A stretch of DNA of 64,000 nucleotides from Endozoicomonas sp. NE40 (GTDB lineage Bacteria; Pseudomonadota; Gammaproteobacteria; Pseudomonadales; Endozoicomonadaceae), in NCBI RefSeq assembly GCF_040549045.1, contig NZ_JBEWTB010000002.1, forward strand, positions 3,228,501 to 3,292,500, read 5' to 3'. This document shows positions 52,281 to 61,316 of this stretch, one piece after another; the stretch's first letter is position 1; the number at the start of each line of letters is the position of its first letter. The position numbers and the translations under genes were made by a program. The notes under the pieces are model-generated. The model saw nothing but the letters and a program-made list of their open reading frames with translations, searched no databases and was not told the origin of the DNA.

Positions 52281-54293
52281 TCAGTTGCTAAGACTTTGAC
52301 GAAGTGCCGCAAGGGCATTGTTGCCGGTCAGTTTTTTCTGTTCTTCAGTGGCTTTTTCACCAAACCCTGAATAAGTCAGGTCTTCCTGGGGCAGTTCATC
52401 AAGGAAGCGGCTGGGGGTTGTATCAATGACCTCGCCGAACTGCTTGCGCTGCCCTGCCAGGGTCATGGTCAGTGATTTTCTGGCGCGGGTAATGCCAACG
52501 TAAGTCAGACGACGTTCTTCCTCGATATTGTCTTCTTCAATACTGGTTCGGTGTGGCAGCAGGTCTTCTTCCATGCCCATCATAAAGACATGGGGGTATT
52601 CAAGACCTTTGGAGGCGTGCAGGGTGAGCAGTTGCACACGGTCTGCGTCGTCTTCTTCTTCCTGGCGCTCCATCATATCCCGAAGAATCAGGCGACTGAT
52701 GGCGTCTTCCAGGGTAGCGTCTTCATCACCCCGCTCAAGAGATTGCTGCAAAGAGTCGATCAGGAACCAGACATTGGCCATACGCTTCTCGGCACCGGTC
52801 GGGGTCGCTGTTGTCTGCATCAGCCAGTTTTCATAGCCACAGTCATCGATCATTTCCCGAACGGCTTTAAGTGGATCTTCCTCTGTCTGTGACAGTCTCG
52901 AAATAGTATCCATCCACTCAGTGAAGTCCCTGAGTTTTTTCACATACTTGGGTGAAAGCGCTTCCTGCAAACCCATTTCCTGACAGGCCGCGTACATGCT
53001 TAACTGGTGTTCACTGGCATAATTACCCAGTTTTTCCAGCGTTGATGGGCCAATCTCACGGCGGGGAACATTGACGATGCGCAGGAAGGCGTTGTCATCG
53101 TCCTGATTCACCAGAAGGCGCAGGTAAGCCATGATGTCCTTGACTTCTGCCCGGGAGAAAAACGACGTGCCGCCATTAATATGGTAAGGAATCTGGTGCT
53201 GTTGCAGTTTCATTTCCAGCAGGCGGGACTGAAAGTTACCCCGGTACAGCACCGCATAGTCACGATAGTGGGTATCGTGCCTGAGCTTCTGGGTAAGGAT
53301 CTCTGTGGCAATGCGTTCGCACTCGGCATCGTCACTTTTACAGCGGATCACCCGGATAATGTCGCCCATACCGAGTTCACTCCACAGGGTTTTGTCAAAC
53401 ACGTGTGGGTTGTTGGCTATCAGGGTGTTGGCGGCTTTAAGAATACGGCTGGTGGACCGGTAATTCTGTTCCAGCTTGATGACTCTCAGGCTTGGGTAGT
53501 CATCTTTCAAGAGCGCCAGATTTTCCGGACGGGCGCCCCGCCAGGCGTAGATTGACTGGTCATCGTCGCCTACTACGGTGAGCTTGCCACGAGTGCCAAC
53601 CAGCTTGCTGATCAGTTCATACTGGGCTCCGTTGGTATCCTGATATTCGTCCACCAGAACGTAGTGTACTTTGTTCTGCCAGCGCTCAAGAATCTCCGGA
53701 TGATGTCGGAACAGCATAACGGGCTGCAGAATCAGGTCATCGAAATCAACGGCGTTGTAGGCTTTGAGGGTTCGGTTGTAGTGTTCATAAACCCGCGCTG
53801 CCAGTTGTTCATGGGGCTGCCGGGCGGTTTGCATCGCTTCTGCTGGCAGTACCAGATCGTTTTTCCAGTTGGAAATCGTGTGCTGCACACTGTCGACACT
53901 GTCTTCATCGGCACCCATTTCCCGCTGCATCAGTTCGCCAATCAGTGCGTGGGCATCCTGGGCATCAAAAATGGAAAAGCCGGGTTTGTACCCCAGCGCC
54001 CTGTATTCACGACGAATCAGGTTCAGTCCCAGGTTGTGGAAGGTTGAAACAGTCAGGCCGTGTGATTTGCGTCCCTGAACCAGTTTTCCAACACGCTCTT
54101 TCATCTCCCGTGCCGCCTTGTTGGTAAAGGTGACGGCGATAATATTACGGGCATTGAGGCCACAGGTCTGGATCAGGTAGGCAATTTTGGTGGTAATAAC
54201 ACTGGTTTTACCACTGCCTGCGCCTGCCAGAACCAGTAAGGGGGTATCAATGTATTTGACGGCTTCGGCTTGTCGGTCGTTAAGTTTATGCAC
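52281..54293 (-). CDS. rep: ATP-dependent DNA helicase Rep
   Basis: The 670-residue protein is a UvrD/Rep superfamily 1A helicase. Motifs in order: Q motif near the start, Walker A LAGAGSGKTSV, motif Ia VTFTNKAAREMKERV, motif II VDEYQDTN, motif III GDDDQSIYAWRGA, motif IV EQNYRSTSRI, motif V LTLHASKGLEYPHVFM and motif VI YVGITRARK. The sequence (length, KLNDRQAEAVKYIDTPLLVL) is closer to Rep than to UvrD. Rep travels 3'-5' at the replication fork and displaces bound proteins. The start is GTG at 54293; no strong Shine-Dalgarno is visible. Confidence 0.93.
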   Translation of the reverse strand: MHKLNDRQAEAVKYIDTPLLVLAGAGSGKTSVITTKIAYLIQTCGLNARNIIAVTFTNKAAREMKERVGKLVQGRKSHGLTVSTFHNLGLNLIRREYRALGYKPGFSIFDAQDAHALIGELMQREMGADEDSVDSVQHTISNWKNDLVLPAEAMQTARQPHEQLAARVYEHYNRTLKAYNAVDFDDLILQPVMLFRHHPEILERWQNKVHYVLVDEYQDTNGAQYELISKLVGTRGKLTVVGDDDQSIYAWRGARPENLALLKDDYPSLRVIKLEQNYRSTSRILKAANTLIANNPHVFDKTLWSELGMGDIIRVIRCKSDDAECERIATEILTQKLRHDTHYRDYAVLYRGNFQSRLLEMKLQQHQIPYHINGGTSFFSRAEVKDIMAYLRLLVNQDDDNAFLRIVNVPRREIGPSTLEKLGNYASEHQLSMYAACQEMGLQEALSPKYVKKLRDFTEWMDTISRLSQTEEDPLKAVREMIDDCGYENWLMQTTATPTGAEKRMANVWFLIDSLQQSLERGDEDATLEDAISRLILRDMMERQEEEDDADRVQLLTLHASKGLEYPHVFMMGMEEDLLPHRTSIEEDNIEEERRLTYVGITRARKSLTMTLAGQRKQFGEVIDTTPSRFLDELPQEDLTYSGFGEKATEEQKKLTGNNALAALRQSLSN

Positions 54294-54374
54294 TGGCGGA
54301 ACAATTAATGTGGGTGAAATGATCGATTATACCAGTTATATCGCAGGTAGATGGCATTCAGAACACCCCTGATA

Positions 54375-55232
54375 TTAATTCAGAAGCAGCATGAAGTTTT
54401 TTCTTAACCTTGTTACTTTTTCCTTGTTACTCGCAATCCAGCCCAAAGCTTTTCCAAAATCACCCAGATCGTTTAGCCAGCAAGATAACTGGCCTGATCT
54501 GTCGGGGTTGATCAGCGCCTTTAATTTATCTGAATTGTTGATACTCATGCTATAAGCAACCTGGAGCAGCCTGGCATCATCCAGATGGGCAATCAGGGTT
54601 TTCCAGTCCGGTGCGACGATCATGGTTCCATCTAAATTGGCATCTTCCCTGTCGTCGTCGCCATGAAAGTGGAAAGCACTGCCGTCGACTAATTTACCAA
54701 GCATTACGCAAAAAAAGTGTCCGTAAGTACGTCCATCAGGCAGTTCGTAGACATCGGCTGTAGGCAGGGAGTAGCCAATAAGCTTTTTGATTTCACGGCA
54801 GTCTGTTGAGTAGAGCTTTCCATCCTGAATAGTGCCAATAACATCATTACCTGCGTAACCTCTGGCGAACTCATGATAGGCATCGTGACGGTAGCGAATT
54901 GAGCGTTCAGGAATGGATGGCGAAAGTAAATTATCCGGTTCTAAAATCATTTCATAACATTCCCGTTCGATTTCCCGGAAACGGTATTCATCAGGAACTG
55001 TGGTTGGAAATGGCAGCGACCTGGAGATTAAGGCAGAGGGGTTCCATTCAGGCTCATCAGCATGACTGTAGTAATCAGTGCCGTATGAGGGCTGTGGGCT
55101 GACCGGAATAGCTTTTTCAGGTTCCTGAGTTGTCACTTTTCTATGGCCAAATGATGAATCCTGACTCTCAGTATCTGACTCTTGATGATCGCCTTCCAGG
55201 GTGGGAGGCGTTGCGAAGTGACGGTCAATCAT
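54375..55232 (-). CDS. Unknown cytoplasmic-type protein
   Basis: The ATG at 55232 gives 285 residues; a longer frame from 55271 lacks support. There is no signal peptide. The first 80 residues are polar, low in hydrophobics and probably disordered (rich in Ser, Glu, Pro); the remainder looks folded (RDGK-like turns, TADVYELPDGRTYGHFFCVM, SAFHFHGDDDREDANLD) and ends basic (KVTRLRKNFMLLLN). A disordered head followed by a folded domain is common in secreted effectors, but no secretion signal is evident. I recognise no family. It is divergent from the peroxiredoxin gene. Confidence 0.6.
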   Translation of the reverse strand: MIDRHFATPPTLEGDHQESDTESQDSSFGHRKVTTQEPEKAIPVSPQPSYGTDYYSHADEPEWNPSALISRSLPFPTTVPDEYRFREIERECYEMILEPDNLLSPSIPERSIRYRHDAYHEFARGYAGNDVIGTIQDGKLYSTDCREIKKLIGYSLPTADVYELPDGRTYGHFFCVMLGKLVDGSAFHFHGDDDREDANLDGTMIVAPDWKTLIAHLDDARLLQVAYSMSINNSDKLKALINPDRSGQLSCWLNDLGDFGKALGWIASNKEKVTRLRKNFMLLLN

Positions 55233-55485
55233 AATAATTACGCTTCCGTATAACAGCTGGGAAAGCCCCACAATCTCATGGTTTTCGAGGACGACTGGTG
55301 ATTTTTGCTCCTTCTCTTAAGACAATAGCCCTGCTGTCTGGTTCCTTTCTATGGCTACTTTTATAACTAATTTTTTATCGCTTCTTGTTATATGCCTTCT
55401 CCTGACGGGGCTGGTGTACGTGACTTTACCTCCATCAATCTGATTTTCTGCTAAAACTGATTCGTACTTTGTACCCGAGGTTGTT

Positions 55486-56214
55486 ATGAAAATCAGAGCG
55501 TTTACTGCTATTTCTGGTGCGTTGGTTTCTCTGTCCCTGGCTGCGCCTTCTGCAGAAGCCTTTCCCATTCCCGGCAGCTATGCCCCTTTGTTTGAAGCTC
55601 CTGCGGTGGTGCCGCAAAAGGGTAACCCTGCTGGCAAGCTGGTGGAAAAGTTCAGCCTCTCCAGCTTAATTGGCAAGAGTCGGATTATGTTGCTGACCTA
55701 TCCGAAAAACTGCACCTTTATCTGCCCCACTGAACTGATTGCCCTGAAAAACCGTATTGATGACTTTCACGAGCTAGGTTACGAGGTGCTGGTGCTGTCT
55801 ACGGATGAAGCCTACCTGGATAAAGATAAAGAGGCTTCACATCAGGCGTGGCGCATGAAGTCGGACAAGCCGGCGGCAGGTGACAGGAATACGCCGATTG
55901 GTATTGGCGACGCGGACTTCATCATGGTGTCTGATGCCGATCATAAGATTATTCGAAACTATGGTGTCGAAGGCGAGGACGGACTGGCACTGCGGGCTAC
56001 ATTCTTTATCGACAAACAGGGTAAGGTTCAGATTTCAGAAGTGCAGATGAACAGCATAGGGCGGGATGTCGACGAGCTTTACCGGAAAGCGGCGGCACTG
56101 AAATTTGTAGAAGAAAACGAAGGAATGCTGGTGCCACAGGGCTGGCAACCCGGTGATGCAGGTATGGAACGCAGTCACAAAGGCGTTCGGAAACAGATTA
56201 AGAAGCAAAATTAA
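55486..56214 (+). CDS. Exported AhpC/TSA peroxiredoxin lacking the usual resolving Cys
   Basis: The 242-residue product has a signal peptide (cleaved near AEA, residue 25), which is unusual for this enzyme class. The peroxidatic motif reads YPKNCTFICPTEL, with Cys80 as the peroxidatic residue. The C-terminal motif that normally carries the resolving Cys (VCPA-W) is LVPQGWQPG, with Val in its place. A second Cys (Cys76) sits four residues before the peroxidatic one, where Phe is normal. Peroxiredoxins reduce peroxides; with this arrangement it may be a 1-Cys type or use Cys76. The hairpin after the stop (around 56226-56252) may end the transcript. Confidence 0.85.
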   Translation: MKIRAFTAISGALVSLSLAAPSAEAFPIPGSYAPLFEAPAVVPQKGNPAGKLVEKFSLSSLIGKSRIMLLTYPKNCTFICPTELIALKNRIDDFHELGYEVLVLSTDEAYLDKDKEASHQAWRMKSDKPAAGDRNTPIGIGDADFIMVSDADHKIIRNYGVEGEDGLALRATFFIDKQGKVQISEVQMNSIGRDVDELYRKAAALKFVEENEGMLVPQGWQPGDAGMERSHKGVRKQIKKQN

Positions 56215-56327
56215 CGCCCCTGTCCGGGCTGTTGAGTGACATTCAATAGCCCTTGCCTTCCTGCTTTGTTAATCTTGCAGGCCATAGAAAAATCAATAAC
56301 TTAACCAAACCCAAGGAGGGTGGGAAG

Positions 56328-57743
56328 TTGGCTGTACACTCCAGACAACCGGGATTTCTTCATGCGTTGCTGACCTTTGGTCTTATTGTTATTACGATTG
56401 GCATTGGTCTTTTTATATTACAGACCAGCCTGCACAGTCTTATGCTGTTGTGCCTGCTAATCGCAGGCGTGAGCGCCCGGGGGTTGGGCGCAGATTATCA
56501 CACCATAAAAAATGCCATGAATGATGGTATCCACAGTGCATTATCTGCCATTTATATTTTCATTCTGATCGGTGTCATTATTGCTGCCTTTATTGAGAGC
56601 GGCACGCTGGCTACCCTGCTTTATTACGGTATTCGTCTGATTGAGCCTGCCATCTTTCTACCGGCAGGGCTGTTGTTTTGCACTATCATGTCTCTGGCGA
56701 CTGGTACCAGCTGGGGAACTGTTGGCACGGCAGGTGTAGTGTTGATGAGCATTGGTGAGTCCATGGGCTTTCCGGTTGCGGTTGTGGCAGGCATGGTCAT
56801 TTCCGGTGCCAGTTTTGGTGATAAGATGTCGCCGGTTTCAGACACCACGAACCTCTCAGCTATGACATCCAGAACCGATCTGTATGCTCATATAAAAAGC
56901 ATGAGTTATACGAGTGGACCTGTCTATTTAATCGTGCTGGCACTGTTTACGTTTTATGGGTTGAACTACAGCGACAGTGTATTGCCTGCTGAACACCTGA
57001 ACTCTTTATCCGACGGTCTGCGTTCAACGTTCAATATCAGCCTGTGGGCCTTATTGCCATTGTTAGCCATGCTGGTACTTAGTACACGTCGAGTGTCTGC
57101 TGAACTGGCCATGGCTGCATCTGCCCTGGTGGCGGTTCTGCTGGCCCTGGTTCTGCAGGGGCAGGAATTTGGCGTGGTTCTTAACAGTTTGTTCTATGGC
57201 GGCAGTATCCGTTCCGAAGTGGCGGAGCTGGATTCACTGCTGGGGCGCGGTGGTATCTCATCCATGATGTGGACGCTGTCGCTATCCCTGATGGCGCTGG
57301 CATTAGGCGGTATTCTGGATCGATTTGGTTTTCTCAGGGTATTGATTGTCGGCATTCTGTCCAGGGTAAAGCGGGCTGCCACACTGGTAGCAACTACCAT
57401 TATCACCAGCCTGTTTGGCAACATGGGGATGGGTGAAGCGTACATGACGATTATTCTGGGTGGGCAGCTGTTTGGCGATGCTTACGATGAGAAAGGTTTA
57501 GACCGTTGTGTGATGAGTCGCTCACTGGAAGAGGGCGCAACGCTGACGACCGCATTAATTCCCTGGACGACAGGTGGAGCCTTCTTTGCCTCAACACTGG
57601 GTGTATCGGTTCTGGAGTATGCGCCCTGGGCATTGCTTAACTGGATGAACCCTTTGTTTTCCATTGCACTGGCTTACAGTGGTTTTGCGCTGTTTCGAAC
57701 CGGGAAGGTAGCAGTGGCAGGGTCTGAGGGCAGGCTGGTATAG
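56328..57743 (+). CDS. nhaC: Sodium/proton antiporter, NhaC family
   Basis: The TTG at 56328, eight bases after AAGGAGG, gives 471 residues; the longer frame starting at 56253 overlaps a hairpin and has no site. About twelve membrane helices are predicted. The motifs SLATGTSWGTVGTAG, VISGASFGDKMSPVSDTTNL and LFGNMGMGEAYMTIILGG are characteristic of NhaC. These carriers exchange sodium for protons (or malate/lactate in some relatives) across the inner membrane. A single gene after the peroxiredoxin; the two are probably separate transcripts. Confidence 0.9.
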   Translation: MAVHSRQPGFLHALLTFGLIVITIGIGLFILQTSLHSLMLLCLLIAGVSARGLGADYHTIKNAMNDGIHSALSAIYIFILIGVIIAAFIESGTLATLLYYGIRLIEPAIFLPAGLLFCTIMSLATGTSWGTVGTAGVVLMSIGESMGFPVAVVAGMVISGASFGDKMSPVSDTTNLSAMTSRTDLYAHIKSMSYTSGPVYLIVLALFTFYGLNYSDSVLPAEHLNSLSDGLRSTFNISLWALLPLLAMLVLSTRRVSAELAMAASALVAVLLALVLQGQEFGVVLNSLFYGGSIRSEVAELDSLLGRGGISSMMWTLSLSLMALALGGILDRFGFLRVLIVGILSRVKRAATLVATTIITSLFGNMGMGEAYMTIILGGQLFGDAYDEKGLDRCVMSRSLEEGATLTTALIPWTTGGAFFASTLGVSVLEYAPWALLNWMNPLFSIALAYSGFALFRTGKVAVAGSEGRLV

Positions 57744-57868
57744 AGCACCTTGTCCCTTAACTGATATCCGGTAGGGTGTGGCTTTTCTTGAGCTATATTC
57801 CGGGAGCCTGCCGGACTTAAGTTCGACAGACTCACCGGAGTTCAGAAGGCAAGCTGGTAACGTGACTA

Positions 57869-58519
57869 ATGATAGATTTAGCCTTCCTCAGACTGCGCCC
57901 ATTTGATGCGGTGCGGACAACAGGCTTCATTGTGGAGGTCAGCGATGAAGAGCACTTCCAGTCAGGCAGGTGCCATGTTACCGGTATGCCATTCTTTAAC
58001 AATCACCGTATTGTGATGCTTAATGTACGCTTAACGGATGAAGGCAAGGACTGGTACTGTGGATACGAAAAAAATGATGCAAACTCGCTATTCGTTCCTT
58101 TTGGACAGCCTGACGGTACACTTATTCTGACTTACCCTTTGAACGGTTGCGCTCTTGAGGTAAGGCGTGAGGAAGAGGGGAACCGCATTTACCATGACGA
58201 TAATGGTAGGTGTATGCCATCATCTGTATCTGGAACAAAAGTATTACGGCTGGCTGCCTGTCATTATATGGACTGGCACAACAGGCATCTTGCACGTATG
58301 GAACGGATAGCCTACAGAACAGTAGTGGCCAGCGGGCCTGGTGGTTTCGATTTTCAACACACAATCATCTGCGTTAAAGAAGGGCATTATTGGAAAGTTT
58401 ATAACAATGCTGTCAGTTATTTTTATGAATCAGACCCCTGGACATTAGACAAAATGAACCAGGAATATTGTCAGGCAAAAGACTATATACAGTATGAGTT
58501 AGGATATTTTCCTGATTGA
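57869..58519 (+). CDS. Unknown protein
   Basis: The 216-residue product has no signal peptide or membrane segment. It is rich in His, Cys, Tyr and acidic residues (CHYMDWHNRHLARMERIAY, FDFQHTIICVKEGHYWKVYN). The late block FQHTIICVKEGHYWKVYNNA has the ring of a papain-like or ubiquitin-protease His box (H followed by hydrophobics, G-HYW-x-x-Y), but an upstream Cys box could not be found, so I do not assign it. The start at 57869 has only a weak ribosome binding site. It borders an AT-rich island. Confidence 0.55.
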   Translation: MIDLAFLRLRPFDAVRTTGFIVEVSDEEHFQSGRCHVTGMPFFNNHRIVMLNVRLTDEGKDWYCGYEKNDANSLFVPFGQPDGTLILTYPLNGCALEVRREEEGNRIYHDDNGRCMPSSVSGTKVLRLAACHYMDWHNRHLARMERIAYRTVVASGPGGFDFQHTIICVKEGHYWKVYNNAVSYFYESDPWTLDKMNQEYCQAKDYIQYELGYFPD

Positions 58520-58578
58520 TCTGTTTATTGAGTGTTAGCTTTCAGTACCAACTAAAAAAGTATAATAATAACGGAGGA

Positions 58579-59187
58579 ATGATGGTTAAAAATACTCTAA
58601 TTATCCGTTTGGTGATTATTTCATATGGTTGAGTACTTAACAGTTACAAGTAGACAAAAGCCGGATTTTTCAGCTATGACAGCAGGTAAAGCTACATTTG
58701 GATTATTGGGTGCAGCTGCAATGATTTTCGAGGGTAACTCAATCATTCAAAAAATGATGCTTCTGATCCAGCAACGTTTATAGCCAGTGAGTTAATTAGA
58801 AAATTAAGTGGAAAATATAATCTAAAAGTTATTGGTTTGGGAAAAGTAATAACTGATTCTTCAGATGTTAATACAGTGTCATCCTTATATAATAATTCAG
58901 ATTATATTCTTGATATACAGAAAGTAAACTGGAGTTTCGTTTATTTTCCAACTGACTGGAATAATTATCGAGTAATATATACTTCAAAGCTTAGATTAAT
59001 AGATTCAAGAAGAAGTAAGGTTATTGCTGAAGGTTTTTGCTCTAGAATTCCTGTAGAAAGTGACTCTGCCCCAAGTTATGATGAATTGCTTAAGAATAAG
59101 GCAGAAGGGCTTAAAAAAGAGCTTGAGTTAGCAGCCAGATATTGTATACAAGAATTTAAGACTAATGTCTTTGAAATAGAAAACTAA
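58579..59187 (+). pseudogene. Lipoprotein-like gene broken by two frameshifts
   Basis: Three frames join into one plausible protein. Frame 1 (58579-58632): hydrophobic start MMVKNTLIIRLVIISYG, after GGAGG. Frame 2 (58625-58783): YLTVTSRQKPDFSAMTAGKA continuing to MIFEGNSIIQ. Frame 3 (to the stop at 59187): NDASDPATFIASELIRKLSG and on through the 116-codon tail with DIQKVNWSFVYFPTDWNNYR. Restoring one base near 58630 and one A in the run CAAAAAATG near 58754 would give a continuous lipoprotein with lipobox SYGC. Sequencing error in the homopolymer is possible. The tail from 58837 may still be translated. Very AT-rich. Its stop overlaps the attC-like site. Confidence 0.68.
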
Positions 59188-59265
59188 CAAATGGTTCCAG
59201 TTCGTTCCGGGCTTTGTCCCACAATCCGACCACCTTTGGTGGTGGCTGAACCAGGCGTTATGTGC
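59184..59265 (+). repeat. attC-like recombination site (integron cassette type)
   Basis: The segment folds on itself: TAAC at its left end pairs with GTTA near its right end, then an unpaired spacer (AAA / GGC), then TGGTTC-CAG pairs with CTG-GAACCA-type sequence leaving one extra C bulged. Paired R box, unpaired spacer and L box with an extrahelical base are the hallmarks of attC. The stop codon of the preceding gene overlaps its left end, as in gene cassettes. A small internal hairpin (CCACC / GGTGG) fills the middle. No integrase is in the window. Confidence 0.6.
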
Positions 59266-59362
59266 AAACACTACAAATAAATTGCTCATTATGTGAAATT
59301 AATAATACACAAGAATATGGAATGGCTACATTACTTTGTTTAGATAATAAGCGACTTAGAAA

Positions 59363-60043
59363 ATGAAAACATTTTTTGCGATTATTTTTACATTGTACTC
59401 AAATTTAGCCTTAGCGATGGTTTTTATAGTCAGCTTTGAAAATGGGGACTTGGTTATCCAGGGAGCTAATGCCCACTCATCAACAAAAAGCATCACTATT
59501 ACAGCGAGCCAGCTAGGTGTAGATAATATTCAAGATTGCTTTTATAACGAAAGCGGTTGGTTAGCCGTCATTACAAACGAAGGACTGTTTGAGATTAGAG
59601 ATATTCATACGGATCATGGTGGTATAGAAGTAACCCTATATAATCAAAACAATAATCCCATTCTTTCATGGAATGAAAACTCAATTGATATAATTAGCTG
59701 TCAAGAAGGATTTAGTGATGGCGAGTCTGTCTTGGCTGTACAGAGCTGTATAAGCCACCTTTCTTTATCTGACCCCCTTAATAAAGCTAGGCTGACAGCA
59801 GCTTTAGAGAATAGATGTAGCGGTAGTGTCAAGTTAAGTACAGTATTATTCAATACAGAAAAACATTATGATATAGGTAACTTGAGTTTCAGGACGCAGG
59901 AAAAATTAAAAGAACTGTTTTCCTATTTTGATAAAAAATCTTTGATCGCTTTTTTAAATTTTATTTACCCAGGTAGAATAATTTCTGAACATGGAATTAA
60001 ATTACTGCAGTCATGGTATGAAGAGTGGTTCAAAACAAAATAA
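59363..60043 (+). CDS. Unknown exported protein following the attC-like site
   Basis: The 226-residue product has a signal peptide (MKTFFAIIFTLYSNLALAMV). The mature part has three or four Cys (DCFYNESGW, ISCQEGF, SCISHLSL, NRCSGS) that could form disulphides and a C-terminal helical stretch ending SWYEEWFKTK. I recognise no family. Base composition is strongly AT-rich, like the pseudogene before it and unlike glk after it, suggesting both came together by transfer. It starts about 100 bases after the attC-like site, a normal cassette spacing. No second attC is visible after its stop. Confidence 0.6.
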   Translation: MKTFFAIIFTLYSNLALAMVFIVSFENGDLVIQGANAHSSTKSITITASQLGVDNIQDCFYNESGWLAVITNEGLFEIRDIHTDHGGIEVTLYNQNNNPILSWNENSIDIISCQEGFSDGESVLAVQSCISHLSLSDPLNKARLTAALENRCSGSVKLSTVLFNTEKHYDIGNLSFRTQEKLKELFSYFDKKSLIAFLNFIYPGRIISEHGIKLLQSWYEEWFKTK

Positions 60044-60085
60044 TCTTATCTGTGACTGGCATGCTGAAGCATGCGTTACATCAGG

Positions 60086-60106
60086 CTGGGTCGGTTACCG
60101 ACCCAG
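60086..60106. terminator. Hairpin after glk and the orphan gene
   Basis: A perfect 10-bp stem (CTGGGTCGGT / ACCGACCCAG) with a one-base loop lies between the convergent stops at 60043 and 60119. A second small inverted repeat (GCATGC / GCATGC) precedes it. There is no T-run on either strand. Confidence 0.4.
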
Positions 60107-60118
60107 CGGATAAAGCGA

Positions 60119-61066
60119 TTAAACCAGAGGGTTATGCAGAGCAGCGCTGGCACCGATCAGTCCGGGGTTGTCAGCCACCACCAGATACGTTGGTATCTGT
60201 TGCAGGTAATCCACCATTTTAACGTTGGTTTCAAACGCTTCCCGGAATTTTGATTCAGCAAAGAACTCCGGGAAACGGGGAATAATGCCACCGGCGATAT
60301 AAACGCCACCACGAGCCCCCAGTGTCAGGGCTGCATTGCTGGCAGCCCGACCGAGCAGTTCGCAGAAATGTTCAAGGGTCTGTTCTGCTACCTTTTCGCC
60401 TGCCAGTGCCTGTTGAGTGATTTCAAAATCTTTGAGGCGGGTGTTTTCGCCTGCCAGCGCACTGTGAGCACGGAACAGGTTCTCCAGGCCAGAGCCGCAG
60501 AGGATAGATTCCCAGTAAATAAAGTCTGATGTTTTGCGCAATTCTTTAAGAACCGCAATATCCAGATCACTCACCGCAGACAGGGCTGCATGCCCCCCTT
60601 CTCCCGGCAGCGGCAGCCAGTGTTCACCGACTTCTTTCAGTCCTGCTACTCCCAGGCCGGTGCCTGGCCCGATAATCAGGCGGGTAGCATGTTCCAGGCT
60701 TTCGCCCCGACCTACCTTGATCAGTTCACTGTCTTTAAGGGCAGGCAATGCAAGCGCCTGTGCCGTGAAATCGTTAATAACCTTGAATGACTCAAGCCCC
60801 AGTTTGTCCTGCATGGACTTGCAGTTAAACGCCCAGTGGTTGTTGGTCATGCTGATGTCTTCACTGATCGGACAGGCCATTGCCAGACAGGCTTCGTCTA
60901 CCGTTGTATTTTGTGCATCAAGGTAGGCATTAAAGGCGGCATCAAGATTTTCATAATCGTCACAGGCCAGAACCTGTACACTTTTTGAATCCAGCACATC
61001 GTTATGGCTGAGGGCAAACCGTGCATTAGTGCCGCCAATATCTGCGACCAGGGCAGAGTTTTTCAT
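60119..61066 (-). CDS. glk: Glucokinase
   Basis: The 315-residue protein is a proteobacterial glucokinase. It begins LVADIGGTNARFALS (phosphate loop), then HWAFNCKSM, VINDFTAQALALP (catalytic Asp in NDF), GPGTGLGVAGL, LPGEGGH, and a final GGVYIAGGIIPRFPEFF. It phosphorylates glucose with ATP in the cytoplasm to give glucose-6-phosphate. The length is about 6 residues below E. coli Glk. It is divergent from the FadL gene. Confidence 0.95.
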   Translation of the reverse strand: MKNSALVADIGGTNARFALSHNDVLDSKSVQVLACDDYENLDAAFNAYLDAQNTTVDEACLAMACPISEDISMTNNHWAFNCKSMQDKLGLESFKVINDFTAQALALPALKDSELIKVGRGESLEHATRLIIGPGTGLGVAGLKEVGEHWLPLPGEGGHAALSAVSDLDIAVLKELRKTSDFIYWESILCGSGLENLFRAHSALAGENTRLKDFEITQQALAGEKVAEQTLEHFCELLGRAASNAALTLGARGGVYIAGGIIPRFPEFFAESKFREAFETNVKMVDYLQQIPTYLVVADNPGLIGASAALHNPLV

Positions 61067-61316
61067 AATTACTTCACTTATCGAGATAAGAAATTAGTGG
61101 TGATAAATGCGAAGGGCAAGTTTATGTGAAATTCCGAATGAATTGCAGTTGCTATTTGGAAAATCGGCTAAAAAGAATGGAATAGTCGTATATTTTGTGG
61201 AGATTGTACTTATAATGGCTGTGCTTCGGGAGCTGGATCTTTTGCTCCCGGCGACACCTGACTGAAACACAGACAGGTCAGGTACAAATAATAATTCTAA
61301 GAGACAGGAAGCAGTT

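Noticed and set aside
60044..60090. Second attC site after the orphan gene
   Set aside because: GCGTTACA is present, but no matching left arm or L box pairs with it.
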